From positions 10,129,207-10,193,206 of the forward strand of contig CM060127.1 of the NCBI GenBank assembly GCA_030522415.1: a stretch of 64,000 nt of DNA, in the 5' to 3' direction. Positions 22,820-34,213 of this stretch are shown here, piece after piece. Each line of letters opens with the position of its first letter. Position 1 is the first letter of the stretch. This DNA comes from Channallabes apus (taxonomy: Eukaryota > Chordata > Actinopteri > Siluriformes > Clariidae). Below the pieces are notes generated by a model. The model was given only the letters and a program-made list of their open reading frames with translations, did no database searches and was not told the DNA's origin. A program made the position numbers and the translations under genes.

Positions 22820-23480
22820 AAACAAGTGACGTCACTTCGCGCGCGCTTTGTTTACAATCACCGAATCCTTTGATGAAGCCGCTCTGTGAATATTATTAGA
22901 ATAGAACACTTATACTCGTACAACGGTTATAAAATACACAACTATACTACCGTTCTGTATAAACTATACAACGTTTAAAAACGCCTAAAGGGTTTAAATG
23001 ATTCAAAACAAACATTGATGGCCGTGCGTGAGTGAACTGCGCATGCGCAGAAACCAATGGAACTTACGGTAACCCAGAACTCCACTAATAAACGCGTTTG
23101 TTCTGGATTATTCTGGAACATCAGGGCCGGCGTTACCTCAGACGTGCCTCTGTGAGAGTAAACGGTGTGTCAGGTTTACACTTCACGCCCGGGAACGTGT
23201 GTAAAGCGACGAAAAACACACGAAAACAAAACCAAAACACCCCAGCGCCACTCCCCGTGGAGCCGGGGCAGAAACAGCTCACACGTGAACAGCTCCCCCA
23301 CACGGACAGTGTAAAGACAGTGCACTCACAGTGTTTCTCCACGCGTGTCTCCTCCACGCTCGCTCTCTCTCTCTCGCTCTCTCAGCGCGTGCTAGTAATG
23401 TTTATCGAGAGAGAGCGCGCGCGCTGCGTCGCCTCTCCCAAGCCCCGCCCCTAGGCTTCCGTCTCTGACGTCACGCACGC
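22820..23480 (-). promoter_or_regulatory. pdpk1: CpG-rich probable pdpk1 promoter
   Basis: Many CpGs in an otherwise AT-rich region. Two palindromic CRE sites, TGACGTCA, lie at 22827-22834 and 23466-23473. An NRF1-type CTGCGCATGCGCAG is at 23037-23050 and a GC box, CCCCGCCCC, near 23443. A strong minus-strand donor lies inside it. Assignment to pdpk1 is by position and orientation. A plus-strand divergent transcript cannot be ruled out. Confidence 0.6.
23068..23450 (-). other. pdpk1: Probable 5' non-coding first exon of pdpk1
   Basis: It ends ACC|GTAAGT, a near-consensus donor. The transcription start is not determinable; the upper limit is set at the GC box. It contains an ATG at 23121 (MFQNNPEQT) that stays open to the donor in phase 0. 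Spliced to the 15713 acceptor, that frame would run out of frame with the kinase, so it is better read as an upstream ORF than the start of PDPK1. Confidence 0.45.
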
Positions 23481-23784
23481 GCCGTACACCTAAACGCGTT
23501 AGCTACATAGAACAGCGCGTCACGATCTCCCCGTATAACACCCCCGCGTCTGGGTCTTAGAATTAAAATAGAGGTAATAAAGATAAAATTCATCTCTGCT
23601 TCAGTTTTAAACGTTTATTATTCTTTCTTTCTTTTTTTTTAAACCGATGATAATAACTAAGCCTTCCTGCTAAATGTCATCAATACTGTGCGCTCTAGCG
23701 GCATCTGGTGGTCAAAATGATGAAGTGCACCCCCCAGATTCAAGAGTGTATGATAATGTCGCTATACTGTACTACATCCCTGCT

Positions 23785-24035
23785 GCACCTTTTTCTTCTC
23801 TTCCTGCCCTGTAGCTCCATCTCTAACATTCTCCTCCTGATACGCCCCTCATCCCTCTTCAGAACATCTTAATCTGGCCTCTCTATGTTTGTCCCCAGTT
23901 TGTCCTTTGGTCAGCAGCGACGTCTAATGTCCAAACTGTACAACATTGCTGGTCTCACTACCGTCCTGTAAACCCTTCCTTTTATTATTGTAGATACCTT
24001 TCAGTCACAGATCACTCCTGCTGCTCTTCTTTTCA
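23785..24035 (-). mobile_element. LINE relic
   Basis: The plus strand reads CATCTCTAACATTCTCCTCC...GCATCCCTC-type phrases ending CATTGCTGGTCTCACTACCG and GTCCTGTAAACC. This is the reverse complement of a LINE ORF segment common in fish. Too short and diverged to place in a clade. Confidence 0.5.
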
Positions 24036-24229
24036 ATATTTATAAAATCGAAGGTTATGGTTGGGGTTTTTGAGCAAATACTGTGGATTAAACTTGAAGA
24101 AATGCACAGAATTAGCTGTGTCTTAGACTTAGACCTGTGCAATACTATACTATTATTCTTGCACCTTATACATCACTATACTACAATATTTGGCTTATTT
24201 ATTACTATTGCCTTTGACAGCAATTTAAA

Positions 24230-24860
24230 CAGTTCTCATCGTGCTGATGTCATAGTGCTTGGGCCCTAAATAATAATCCTTGGAAGAATAAGAAGGCCCT
24301 CACACACTATGACGACATAGGGCTGATGTCATAGTGCATGGGTCCTAATAATTCTTAGAACAAGATGGCCCTTCACACACAATGAATTAGCATTTCAGAC
24401 ATCAGCACTATCATATCAATGATGATGTAATATCTATGACGTCAAAAATAATAATCCATAGAAAAACAAGAGGGTCCTCACACAGGCATCCTAATATCAG
24501 CAGATTCCAACCTGTCTGCCAAATCATGTGACTTTTTGAGCATGTTAAGTCCCTCAGAAAGCCCCGGAATGCTGGAAAAAACAAGAGAGCCCTTCACACA
24601 TAATGATATCAGCACGTTCAGGAATCAGAACTATATGACATCAGCACCATCAATCAGCAATGATGATGACAGTTATATCTATTAGGTCATCAAGCTTATG
24701 TCATAGTGCTTGGGCCCTAATAATCCCTTGAAAAACAAGAGGACCCTTCTCATACAATGACATCAGCACTTTCAGAAATCAGAACTATATGACATCAGCG
24801 CTATCATAACCACGACCTCATCATGGTGATGTCATAGTGCTTGAGCTCTAATAAGCTGCA
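24230..24860. repeat. Cluster of degenerate repeats around 'gtcatagtgcttgggccctaa'
   Basis: GATGTCATAGTGCTTGGGCC or near variants recur near 24246, 24322, 24695 and 24828. They are separated by related ACATCAGCACxxTCA and CCCTTCACACA phrases. The unit is irregular, about 70-370 bp apart. It shares its core with the element at 19.7-20.0 kb. Confidence 0.7.
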
Positions 24861-26263
24861 CGTCTTTGGACTGTAGGAGAAAGGCCGAGTACCTGAAGGA
24901 AGCCATCAAACAAAATGTTGGCTTATCAAACAAAGCCATCAAACAAAATGGTTTAAACAAAATGACACCAATTTGAATTTGAAACTGGAAGCTCAGGGTA
25001 ATTTTTAATGGATATATTTCTTTAATTTTTAATGCACATTCACAAGGTTAAATCCTTATATTTTTGCATCAAATTAAAAATGATTAATTTATCTTTCCAC
25101 AGGCCAGAGAATGAAACATTTATCAGGTTATGCCTTAGGAGTATGGTTCTGCCAATTTTCACCAACAAAACAAAATAACAAAACAAAACCGCCCCCACAC
25201 CCTTAAAATAGGGCAGATTTTCTTCTCGCCAATTAATTACCCCATGGCTTTGCTAATTGCCAGTGGAGGCACATCACACCTCATTTTTCTTTAAAAGCAA
25301 GTAAAAGCTTGTATTTCATAGGAAGACTGTAAAACACGTGAGTCATTAATAGAGCTGCTCATTTCTGCCGTCTGTCTTTGTCTCTTTCTACACTATGGCC
25401 AAACCAACACGGTCGAGTTCTCATGTGAAAATCCTGCTAAAGAAGCCACTGTTGCTGTTGGAGGTGCGAGTCCTAATTACAGCCCAGAACAATGTGTGAT
25501 TTCAAACGGTGGATTGGAGGAGGGAGACTCAAAGCCGGTTGCCAGCTCGATCTCGGAACGCAGTAACGTGTGAACTGAATCATCTCGACACGCATTCTCA
25601 GCCGCTTCTTATGTACAGATGGAGGAAGAGACAAGGACAAGGACTTTGAGAAAGATGCTTCAAAAGTAGATGCAGTCAAACGTTCATGTTAAAGGAAACT
25701 TCCTTCCTGAATCACATTAAACATGTTAATACTGAACCGTATGTGATGCGCTCGGTGGTTCTGCTGGTAATTCGTCGGTTGGTGCCACATGCTCATTATT
25801 CCCACGAGGAGTTAATGGTTTTCTGCCACTCTGATGTCACAGGAGCGACACCGCTAGTGCTGTTACAACTCATAGGAAGTCATTTGCAGTATCAGTGTTA
25901 ATAGGCACGTTCTGTCCTAAAAACTAAAAACAAAGGTAGGGCTCATTTGTAACCCATTATTTTCCTATTTTTCAGTCTCACAGTCACAACAAATCCCTGA
26001 AGAATCAGTGAATACAGCATGTTTCCTTTGATTAGTGAATCGTTATTTTATATGACTCCTGGAGATAACGATAGGATAAGATATTAACAAGCAAACTGTA
26101 ATACTGCACTCAGGGACTTACAGTAGTGTAAGAATCCACATGCACAGGGTTTATTTGGACTAAGCACAAAGTCAAAGGTCTAAAAATCAGATCAGGACTA
26201 AGCACAAAGTCAGGTTAGATGTGAGTATACTGCATCTGTCAGACAGAAGAGACCATGGGTATA
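24861..26263. other. Unassigned spacer
   Basis: No gene, tRNA or well-formed repeat recognised. The small open frames (for example 25686-25901) show no family similarity I know. Confidence 0.4.
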
Positions 26264-26271
26264 CAAGTGGG

Positions 26272-26737
26272 CAGAGGTGGAAAGAGTAATAAAATTTTGT
26301 ACTCAAGTACAAGTACTGTTACTTCAGTGAAATTTTACTTAAGTACAAGTAAAGTTACAATTATAAAAATCTACTCAAGTAAAAGTAAAAAGTAGCTCAT
26401 TAAAAAATGTACTCAGAGTAAAAGTTACCGAGTTACTTTTTTTTAATTTTTTTAACAGCGGGGATGGGATGAGGCATTCTAGCGTAGTTCAAAAAAGATG
26501 AGCAGATATAAATCTCAAACTAGTTGTTTTTAACTGAAGGAACACCTTTGCATAATAAAGCTGTTGTCTTTCTTGTGTTTGAAAATCAAAGTGGTCACTT
26601 AAATATGGTGTTACGTCCCAGTCTAGGACCATACAGCAAAAGAATGGTTCAGGGTTCTATTTTAAACTGTATGGAAATGGTGGAATATGGCAGAAAGAAC
26701 TAGATCCAATCATTAACTGATGAAATAATGAGGTTTG

Positions 26738-26773
<36 letters not shown>

Positions 26774-27461
26774 AGGAGGAGGAGGAGGATCAGATTCAGG
26801 ATGGACCCAGGACAAAATAATAAACAAAATGGTATTTATATTTAGTAGCTAGATTACCTGCAAAAAAAAAAAAAAAAACACAAACAAAAATACAGGTACC
26901 TTCCCGGACTCCCTAAACCAAAAACAGTGAAATTATCTACAAATACAAAGACCAACCAAACCAAAGGAACAAAGCAATAATCAATGTCAATTGGAGGCAA
27001 AAAGTCAAAACCGGAATACACAACCAAATATCAAAACGCCAAAATCACAACCTCTTTCCTCTTTCCCGCGTCTCTCTCCGGTTTATATATGGTCGCGCTA
27101 GTCGATGACGTCACTCAGGGCAGAAGCGACCGTGTGGAAGGTCAGGTAGATGCCGATGTCTGAAAACCTGGAGTGGAGTCTGGAGCGGCGCGCGACCAGG
27201 ACATGATACACACATGCGAGCGCAACAGAGCATTTATACAAACCATAATATTTTTATTATTTTTTCATTTTCATTCATTTATTTTTTACTCAGTAGCGAA
27301 TATGATTTAAAATTTAGCGAATTACAATACTTCAAACAAAACGTACTTAAGTAAAAGTAAAATTACAGATTTTTAAAACTACTTTAAAAAGTAGAAATAC
27401 TCAAAAAAACTACTCAATTACAGTAACGCGAGTAAATGTAATTCGTTACTTTCCACCTCTG
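26272..27461. mobile_element. hAT-type non-autonomous transposon
   Basis: Starts CAGAGGTGGAAAGAGTAATA and ends TTACTTTCCACCTCTG, which are inverted repeats. It is flanked by a perfect 8-bp duplication, CAAGTGGG, at 26264-26271 and 27462-27469, the hAT signature. Subterminal AAGTAAAAGTA-type repeats lie at both ends. The interior contains an (AC)n run and a GC-rich block with TGACGTCA, and no transposase. Confidence 0.9.
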
Positions 27462-27539
27462 CAAGTGGGTTTTAAAAAGTTTCGAGATTCATGTGCCACA
27501 GATCAAATTTGCCTTTGCTGTACTTCCTCCTTCAGGTGA

Positions 27540-27830
27540 CTTAAATTCTCAATGCACAGAGACCATGCGCGTGACTGACGACGCACTGATAGAGTTCCTG
27601 AATGACTTCAGCGAGATGTTCTTAGGCCTCCTGGGTATTTGGATTTGGCAGGAACATGGCGCATGTTTAAATCACACGTGAGGATCGTCTGGACTGTTCC
27701 AGGTGAGACACCGACAATAGCAGCAAGGTTGTGATTTGGTTTCGACATTTTCAGGGGTTGAGCTCGTTGAAGGTCTTCCTGATCTTTCCTGGTCTTCCAG
27801 TGAAGTTCTTCCGCTCTTGAAGCATTCAGT
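27540..27830 (-). pseudogene. Mariner-type transposase N-terminal relic
   Basis: The minus strand reads GRTSLEDQERSGRPSTSSTP then ENVE, then in shifted frames a GVSPGTVQ-like helix and LNMRHVPAK. This order matches the DNA-binding half of mariner/FLJ37770-like transposases. Frames are broken and no catalytic domain follows. The adjoining pyrimidine tract removes the upstream side. Confidence 0.7.
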
Positions 27831-27865
27831 ACTCAGTCCTTCTGGGCCCCTGGAGAGCCTTGTCC

Positions 27866-28666
27866 GATTTCTCTCCCTTGTCTTACTTCTTCTTAACTTT
27901 CTTCTCAATTCCTTCTCCTTCCTTTCTTTCTCCTTTTTGTCTTCTCATCCCATTTTCCTCTTCCTCCTCCTTTTCCTTTTATTTTTCCATCTTACTTTCT
28001 GCTCCAGATATTTCCCCTTCTCTCTTTTTGCTTCTCCTTTTTATTCTGTACATCTTATCCCTCTTTCTCCTCCCCTCGTTCCCCTTTTTTCCCCACTTTT
28101 CCTCCTCCTCCTTCTCTCTGCTCCCTCATCCCCCTGTTTTTTCTCCTCCTTACCCTCCTTCACCTCTTTTCCCTCTTCCTTTGAATATCTTTTACTTCCA
28201 TCTTTTCTTTTTCATCTAACCCCTTCTCTCTTCTCTCTCCTCCTCTCCTTCTTTCTTCACATATTCCCACTCATCCTCCTCTTCCCTTTTCACTTCTTTC
28301 TCACCCTCCACGTTCTCTACTCTCTCTTCCACACCATCTCCTCCTCCTCTGTTCTCTCTCCTCCACGTTCTCCTCCTTTTCCTCCCCCTGCTTCTTCTCC
28401 AGGTATTTCTTCTCCCCACTTTCCCCTCGTCTTATTTTTCTGCTTTCTCTTCCTCCTCTGACCTCTCTTCTCCACTTTCTTGTCCTTTTCATCTCTTTTT
28501 TTCCTCTTATTCTTTCTCCTCTTGTTCTTCTCATCCTCTTTTCCATCTTCCTTATTTCATCTGCTCTGTCTTCATCCATCTCTTTCTCCTCCTTCTTCAT
28601 CTCTCTTACTCATCCTCCTTTTTCTCCTCCTTACTTTCTTTTCATCCTGTTTTCATCTTTGTTTTC
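27866..28666. repeat. About 800-bp polypyrimidine tract
   Basis: Almost pure C/T on the plus strand, with TCC, TTC and CTT mixtures rather than one unit. Open frames on both strands across it (for example a 241-codon plus frame of Ser/Phe/Leu/Pro) come from composition only. Confidence 0.95.
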
Positions 28667-28822
28667 AAAAAAAATAGGAGGAGGGAACGAGGGGAAGAGA
28701 AAGAGGGCTTCAGATACCCTCAAGCTGCTTCCAAACCCAATGTGCAGGTGTATTACCAGGTGAAAGATCAGAACTTCCAGGTTGGCCTCATCTGATCTAC
28801 AGTTCTACAGGGTACATAAATT

Positions 28823-29198
28823 CATTCATTCATTCATTTTCTATACCGCTTAATCCTGTGTTCAGGGTCGCGGGGGACCTGGAGCCTATCCCAGGAGACT
28901 TCGGGCACTAGGCGGGGTACACCCTGGACAGGGTGCCAATCCATCGCAGGGCACACACACATACACACTCACACACCCAATCACACACTACGGGCAATTT
29001 AGGAACACCAATTAGCCTAACCTGCATATCTTTGGACTGTGGGAGGAAACCGGAGTACCCGGAGGAAACCCACCAAGCACGGGGAGAACATGCAAACTCC
29101 ATGCACACAGAGACAGGAATCGAGCCTGGCCGGGGAATCGAACCCAGACCCTGGAGGTGCAAGGCGACAGTGCTAACCACTACACCACCGCGCCGCCT
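28823..29198 (-). mobile_element. tRNA-derived SINE, full copy
   Basis: Minus-strand copy with (TTCA)n tail, B box (GGAATCGAACCC on plus) and A box. The 14-bp target duplication AGGGTACATAAATT lies at 28809-28822 and 29199-29212. Confidence 0.92.
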
Positions 29199-29214
29199 AG
29201 GGTACATAAATTTT

Positions 29215-29960
29215 AGAACAAATCACATTGAATTTGAAATGAAACACTTGAGATGCCACTTTGCCAGGCCTTTACTGCACCTGCCTTCAGCATGTTTGAC
29301 AGATGATGTGGTGCTTTGGGTCATGAGCTGTTCCTTTCTTTCTCCACACAGTTTTTTCCCCCATCATTCTGGTACAAGTTAATTTTGGTTTCATCAGTCC
29401 AAAGTTTTCTGGCTGGAGTAAAATCTGCCCTTTTCTGTTTATGAGCGTTAAATGTGGTTTGCACCTTGTTGTGAAGCATCTTTATTTACTCCATGAACTT
29501 GACTGTAGTCTTTGCCAGTGACACGCCTTCGTCCTCAAGAGTGTCAGCTAGATGTTCTTCTCCATGGACAGAATTGTGTGGTCTTCCAGGCCTTTTGCTG
29601 TTCCTGAGCTCACCCAGTAATTATTTGAATTCTAAGAATGATGGTTTCATTTTCTTCCACAGACACCTCTCTGGACCTCACGGAAAGAGGTTGAGTGAAC
29701 AGTAACATAGCACTCAGAACCACCTCCAGGCCATTTATCTGCTTAGTTAGCTATGGAGTGAGAATGTTAAATGCCAGACCTGACTAGCTATGCATCTGCT
29801 TGTCAGCTTGTTGATCCATTATTTATAAGTCCACAAAATGGTGTGTATGAAAATGGATGTTATTCCTGAAATTAATACCTAACACCAAACTTTTGTCAAA
29901 ATCCTGGAAATCTTGACTTTCCTCACCTCTTAAGTGTTTCATTTCAAATCCAATGCGTGG
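29215..29960 (-). mobile_element. Tc1-like transposon relic
   Basis: Read on the minus strand it gives phrases of a Tc1-family transposase (AAGGGCAGATTTTACTCCAG then AACTTTGGACTGATGAAACC, i.e. FGLMKPK-like text in a shifted frame). The 28.8-kb SINE has split its edge. Boundaries are approximate and there is no open frame of useful length. Confidence 0.5.
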
Positions 29961-30606
29961 TGTATAGAGAAGAAATGACAAAAGAAACTATCTTTGCTCC
30001 AGTATTTATGGACCTGTCTGCATGGTACAGTATATCAAATCTGTGCATCATGTTCTCGAGCCTATCATGCACAGAGTTTAACAATTATACAGAGTTTAAC
30101 ATTTATACAGAGAACCACAGAAAAGTAAGACAGCATTACATCGGCTACAGATGATCCAAAACTCTGCTTCTCAACTATTACGCATGAAAGAGAACATATC
30201 TCTCCAGTTCTGGCTTCTCTTCATTGGCTCCCGGTACAGTACCGAATTCCATCCATCCATCCATCCATCCATTTTCTTCCGCTTATCCGAGGTCGGGTTG
30301 CCGGGGGCAGCATCTTCAGCAGGGATGCCCAGACTTCCCTCTCCCTGGCCACTTCTTCCAGCTCTTCCGGGGGGATACCAAGGCGTTCCCAGGCCAGCCG
30401 AGAGACATAGTCCCTCCAGCGTGTCCTGGGTCTTCCCCGGGGTCTCTTTCCGGTGGGGCGTGTCCGGAACACCTCACAAGGTAGGCGTCCAGGGGGCATC
30501 CTAAATAGATGCCCAAGCCACCTCATCTGGCTCCTCTCGATGCGGAAGAGCAGCGGCTCTACTCTGAGCCCATCCCGGATGACTGAGCTTCTCACCCTAT
30601 CTCTAA

Positions 30607-31794
30607 TGCCTCATTTCCACTACACTGGTGCTGGTGCCCGGTGCCGGTGCCGGTGCCCGGCCGGTGCTGAACTGGGAACCACCCGAGAACCGGCCCGCGT
30701 TTACACTAGACAGGAGCTCAGCGGGAGCTGCATGATAATACGTCACAGGCCACGCCCACTAAACAGAAACCAACATGGCCGAAGTCAGTTATTCTTCAGA
30801 CTATTAAAATGTATTTCAGTATCTCCAAAGGCAGCTTATTCGACGTGTTATAACCGCTGAAACAGAGCGACATAGACAACGATTACGTGCAAGACGACTG
30901 GTAAGTTCTGACACCCCGTTAACTTACAATGTGTGTTTTTTTTTTTTACCGAGATTAGCATTAGCTCAAATGCTAATGGTAATGCTATCTAACTATACTG
31001 TTGTTTTTCTTTTTCAACACGTAATTTATGCAGTAAATAACATTTAACATTTACATTTTCAGATCGCCTCAAAACTTTGTGTGCGCCGTAAATCGCCCGT
31101 GATGTGGATGTTGCCATCACGGCAAGGAGCTGATGTAAAAGCGGCATTAATGGACTACAACAGACAGGACCAATACATCTGTAGTGTTTTATTGAAATGC
31201 AACAGTGCAGACAATTGAAGAACATTTAGCCAAAAGGCAACAAAGTAAAAAAAAATTAAAAAGTGGCAACGAGTACAGTGCAAGCATGTTTTTGTAAATT
31301 AAACTGTGATTACAATAATAAATTAAAAAAAATTAAGAAAAAAAAACATTAGCTGTGTGTTGTCTGGTTTTTCTCCATAACATTAACCATTCGTTCCAAA
31401 AGGCCCAGCATAGCACCTGATGTCTCATCCATTTTATTAAGAATGGCCTCATTCTCCACCGCTGCCACTTTTACACAGCCCCTTCTTTTTTACTTCTTTT
31501 TTTTTAAGTACTTTGCAATTTCTCTTGAATCTCTGCGGATATCCAAATTGCTAAAAGCGCTTTAGCGTTTGGGTCGCCGCCATTTTATTTTTAGAAAAAT
31601 CTCCCTATAACTCCGCCCACTATTCGTGACGTCACGGGTTCTCGGTTCTAGACCAGCAGCGTTTAGGGGCCGGTTCGGTGCTTATTTTAGGGCACCGGCA
31701 CCAATTTTTATTCTGTGGAAAAGCGCGGCACCGGTTCCAAAATTGGGAACCGGCACGGAACCGGCACGGGAACCAGAGCAGTGGAAAAGGCCTA
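30607..31794. mobile_element. Harbinger-like non-autonomous DNA transposon
   Basis: The ends TGCCTCATTTCCACTACACT and (reverse strand) TAGGCCTTTTCCACTGCTCT are imperfect inverted repeats. Both are flanked by TAA (30604-30606 and 31795-31797), the PIF/Harbinger target. Removing it restores the LINE text across the junction. GCC/GGT-rich subterminal repeats (CCGGTGCCGG, GGAACCGGCACGG) lie at both ends. Superfamily inferred from the 3-bp target; an imperfect 8-bp hAT duplication is the alternative. Confidence 0.75.
31370..31590 (-). pseudogene. Remnant of a trihelix/Myb-like gene inside the Harbinger-like element
   Basis: On the minus strand a frame reads GDPNAKALLAIWISAEIQEK then stops. This resembles the start of a trihelix/MADF-type DNA-binding domain, such as Harbinger elements encode beside their nuclease. 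After a gap a second frame reads ENEAILNKMDETSGAMLGLL then ERMVNV and a stop, like the C-terminus of such proteins. The middle is deleted. Confidence 0.5.
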
Positions 31795-31880
31795 TAAGGG
31801 AGAGCCCAGACACTCTCCGGAGGAAACTCATTTCGGCCGCTTGTATTCGCGATCTTGTTCTTTCGGTCACTACCCACAGC

Positions 31881-34213
31881 TCATGACCATAGGTGAGGGC
31901 AGGAACGTAGATGGACCGGTAAATTGAGAGCTTTGCCTTTTGGCTCAGCTCCTTCTTCACCACAATACAGAGCCCGGATCACTGCAGACGCTGCTCCGAT
32001 CCGCCTGTTGATCTCCCGTTCCATTTTACCCTCACTCGTGAACAAGACCCCGAGATACTTAAACTCCTCCACTTGGGGCAGGATCTCACTCCCAACCCTG
32101 AGAGGGCACTCCACCCTTTTCCGGCTGAGGACCATGGCCTCAGATTTGGAGGTGCTGATTCTCATCCCAGCTGCTTTACACTTGGCTGCGAACCGATCCA
32201 GTGAGAGCTGTAGGTCGCAGGGTGATGAGGCCAACAGAACAACGTCATCTGCAAAAAGCAGTGACCCAATCCTGAGCCTACCAAACTGGACCCCCTCAAC
32301 GCCCTGGCTGCGCCTAGAAATCCTGTCCATAAAAATTATGAACAGGATCGGTGACAAAGGGCAGCCCTGTCGGAGTCCTACTCACACCGGAAACAGGTCC
32401 GACTTACTACCGGCAATGCGGACCAAGCTCCGACACCAGTTGTACAGTCGAATGCCTTCTCCAAGTCCACAAAGCACATGTAGACTGGTTGGGAAAACTC
32501 CCATGACCCCTCCAGGACCCTGCTAAGGGTGTAGAGCTGGTCCACTGTTCCGCGACCCGGACGAAAACCACACTGCTCCTCCTGAGCAGTCCGACGGACC
32601 CTCCTTTCCAGGACCCCTGAATAGACTTTCCCGGGGAGGCTGAGGAGTGTGATCCCTCTGTAGTTGGAACACACTCTCCGGTCCCCCTTCTTGAAGAGGG
32701 GGACCACCACCCCCGTTTGCCAGTCCAGAGGCACTGTCCCCGATGTCCATGCAATGTTGCAGAGACGTGTCAACCATTACAGCCCTACAACACCCAGAGC
32801 CTTGAGGAACTCCGGGCGGATCTCATCCACCCCCGGGGCCCCGCCACCACGGAGCTTTTTGACCACCTCGGCGACCTTGGCCCCAGAGATGGAAGAGTCC
32901 ACCTCCATGTCCCCAGACCCTGCTTCCTCATCGGAAGGCATGTTGGTGGAATTAAGGAGGTCTTCGAAGTACTCCCCCCACCGACCCACAACGTCCCGTG
33001 TCGAGGTCAGCAGTGCACCATCCCCACTATACACTGTGTTGACCGTGCACTGCTTTCCCCTCCTGAGACGCTGGATGGTGGACCAGAATCTCTTCGAAGC
33101 CGTCTGGAAGTCATTCTCCATGGCCTCCCCAAACTCCTCCCACGCCCGGGTTTTTGCCTCAGTAACCACCGAAGCTGCATTCCGCTTGGCCTGCCAGTAC
33201 CTATCAGCTGCCTCCGGAGTGCCACCAGCCAAAAAGGCCCGGTAAGACTCCTTCTTCAGCTTGATGGCATCCCTCACCGCCGGTGTCCACCAACGGGTTC
33301 TTGGGTTGCCACCGCGACAGGCACCGACCACCTTACGGCCACAGCTCCGGTCGGCCGCCTCGACAATGGAGGCGCAGAACATAGTCCATTCGGACTCAAT
33401 GTCCCCCATCTCTCCCAGGATGTGGTTGAAGCTTTGCCGGAGGTGGGAGTTGAAGCTCGTCCTGACAGGGGACTCTGCCAGACGTTCCCAGCAGACCCTC
33501 ACAATACGTTTGGGTCTACCAGGCCTGACCGACATCCTACCCCGCCGACGAAGCCAACTCACCACCAGGTGGTGATCAGTTGACAGCTCCGCCCCTCTCT
33601 TCACCCGAGTGTCCAAGACATGTGGCCACAAGTCCGATGACACGACCACAAAGTCGATCATCGAACTGCGGCCTAGGGTGTCCTGGTGCTAGTTGCACAT
33701 ATGGACACCCTTATGCCTGTTCGTTATGGACAATCCGTGACGAGCACAGAAGTCCAATAACAAAACACCACTCTGGTTCAGATGGGGTAGGCCGTTCATC
33801 CCAATCACGCCCTTCCAGGTCTCACTGTCATTGCCCACGTGAGCATTGAAGTCCCCCAACAGAACGATGGCGTCCCCAGGAGGGACGTTCTCTAGCGCCC
33901 CCTCCAGAGACCCCAAAAAGGACGGGTACTCCAAACTGCTGTTCGGCGCATAAGCACAAACAACAGTAAGGATCCATCCCCCCACCCGAAGGCGGAGGGA
34001 GGCCACCCTCTCGTCCACTGTGGTGAACCCCAATGTACAGGCCCCGAGCCGGGGGGCAATAAGTATGCCCACACCTGCTCGGCGCCTCTCACCGGTGGCA
34101 ACTCCAGAGTAGAAGAGAGTCCAGCCCCTCTCAAGAAGACTGGTTCCAGAGTCCAAGCTGTGCATCGAGGTGAGTCTAACTATATCTAGCCGGAACTTCT
34201 CAACCTCACGCAC
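31881..34213 (-). pseudogene. RTE-like endonuclease/reverse transcriptase, broken
   Basis: 34213-33689 carries the apurinic-type endonuclease, with [18 protein letters not shown] and a catalytic GDFNAH motif. 33661-32777 holds the end of the endonuclease (IDFVV-type SDH region: LSTDHHLVVSWL) and the lead-in to RT. 32773-32378 has PLFKKGDRRVCSNYRGITLL and DLEKAFD (RT motif A Asp). 32357-31881 has MSPILFIIFMDRISRR and the catalytic FADDVVLLAS. The C-terminal RPRGRPRTRWRDYV segment is split off at 30221-30595 by the DNA insertion. At least three frame breaks separate these pieces, so it is not functional as it stands. Confidence 0.88.

Larger units (their letters stand above)
15714..23067 (-). 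other. pdpk1: Probable long first intron of pdpk1
   Basis: It is bounded by a strong donor (ACC|GTAAGT) at 23068 and the acceptor at 15713. It holds GT, GA and (CAGT)n repeats (18278-18313), a 30-bp hairpin, one intact SINE, one SINE fragment and MITE pieces. I found no coding exon in it, in particular none for the human-like start MARTTSQLYDAVP. Confidence 0.55.

Noticed and set aside
23133..23357. Minus-strand frame MEETRVEKHCECT in the CpG island as a pdpk1 start
   Set aside because: No similarity to PDK1 N-termini; it ends before the donor in another frame.
27736..28461. 241-codon plus-strand open frame
   Set aside because: Composition artefact of the polypyrimidine tract; mostly Ser, Phe, Leu and Pro with no family similarity.
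28908..29207. Frames reading [20 protein letters not shown], seen at several sites
   Set aside because: Translation of the SINE; the same peptide recurs in each copy.
32664..33583. Long plus-strand frames (193 and 288 codons)
   Set aside because: Antisense to the RTE-like endonuclease/RT text, which matches known motifs on the minus strand.
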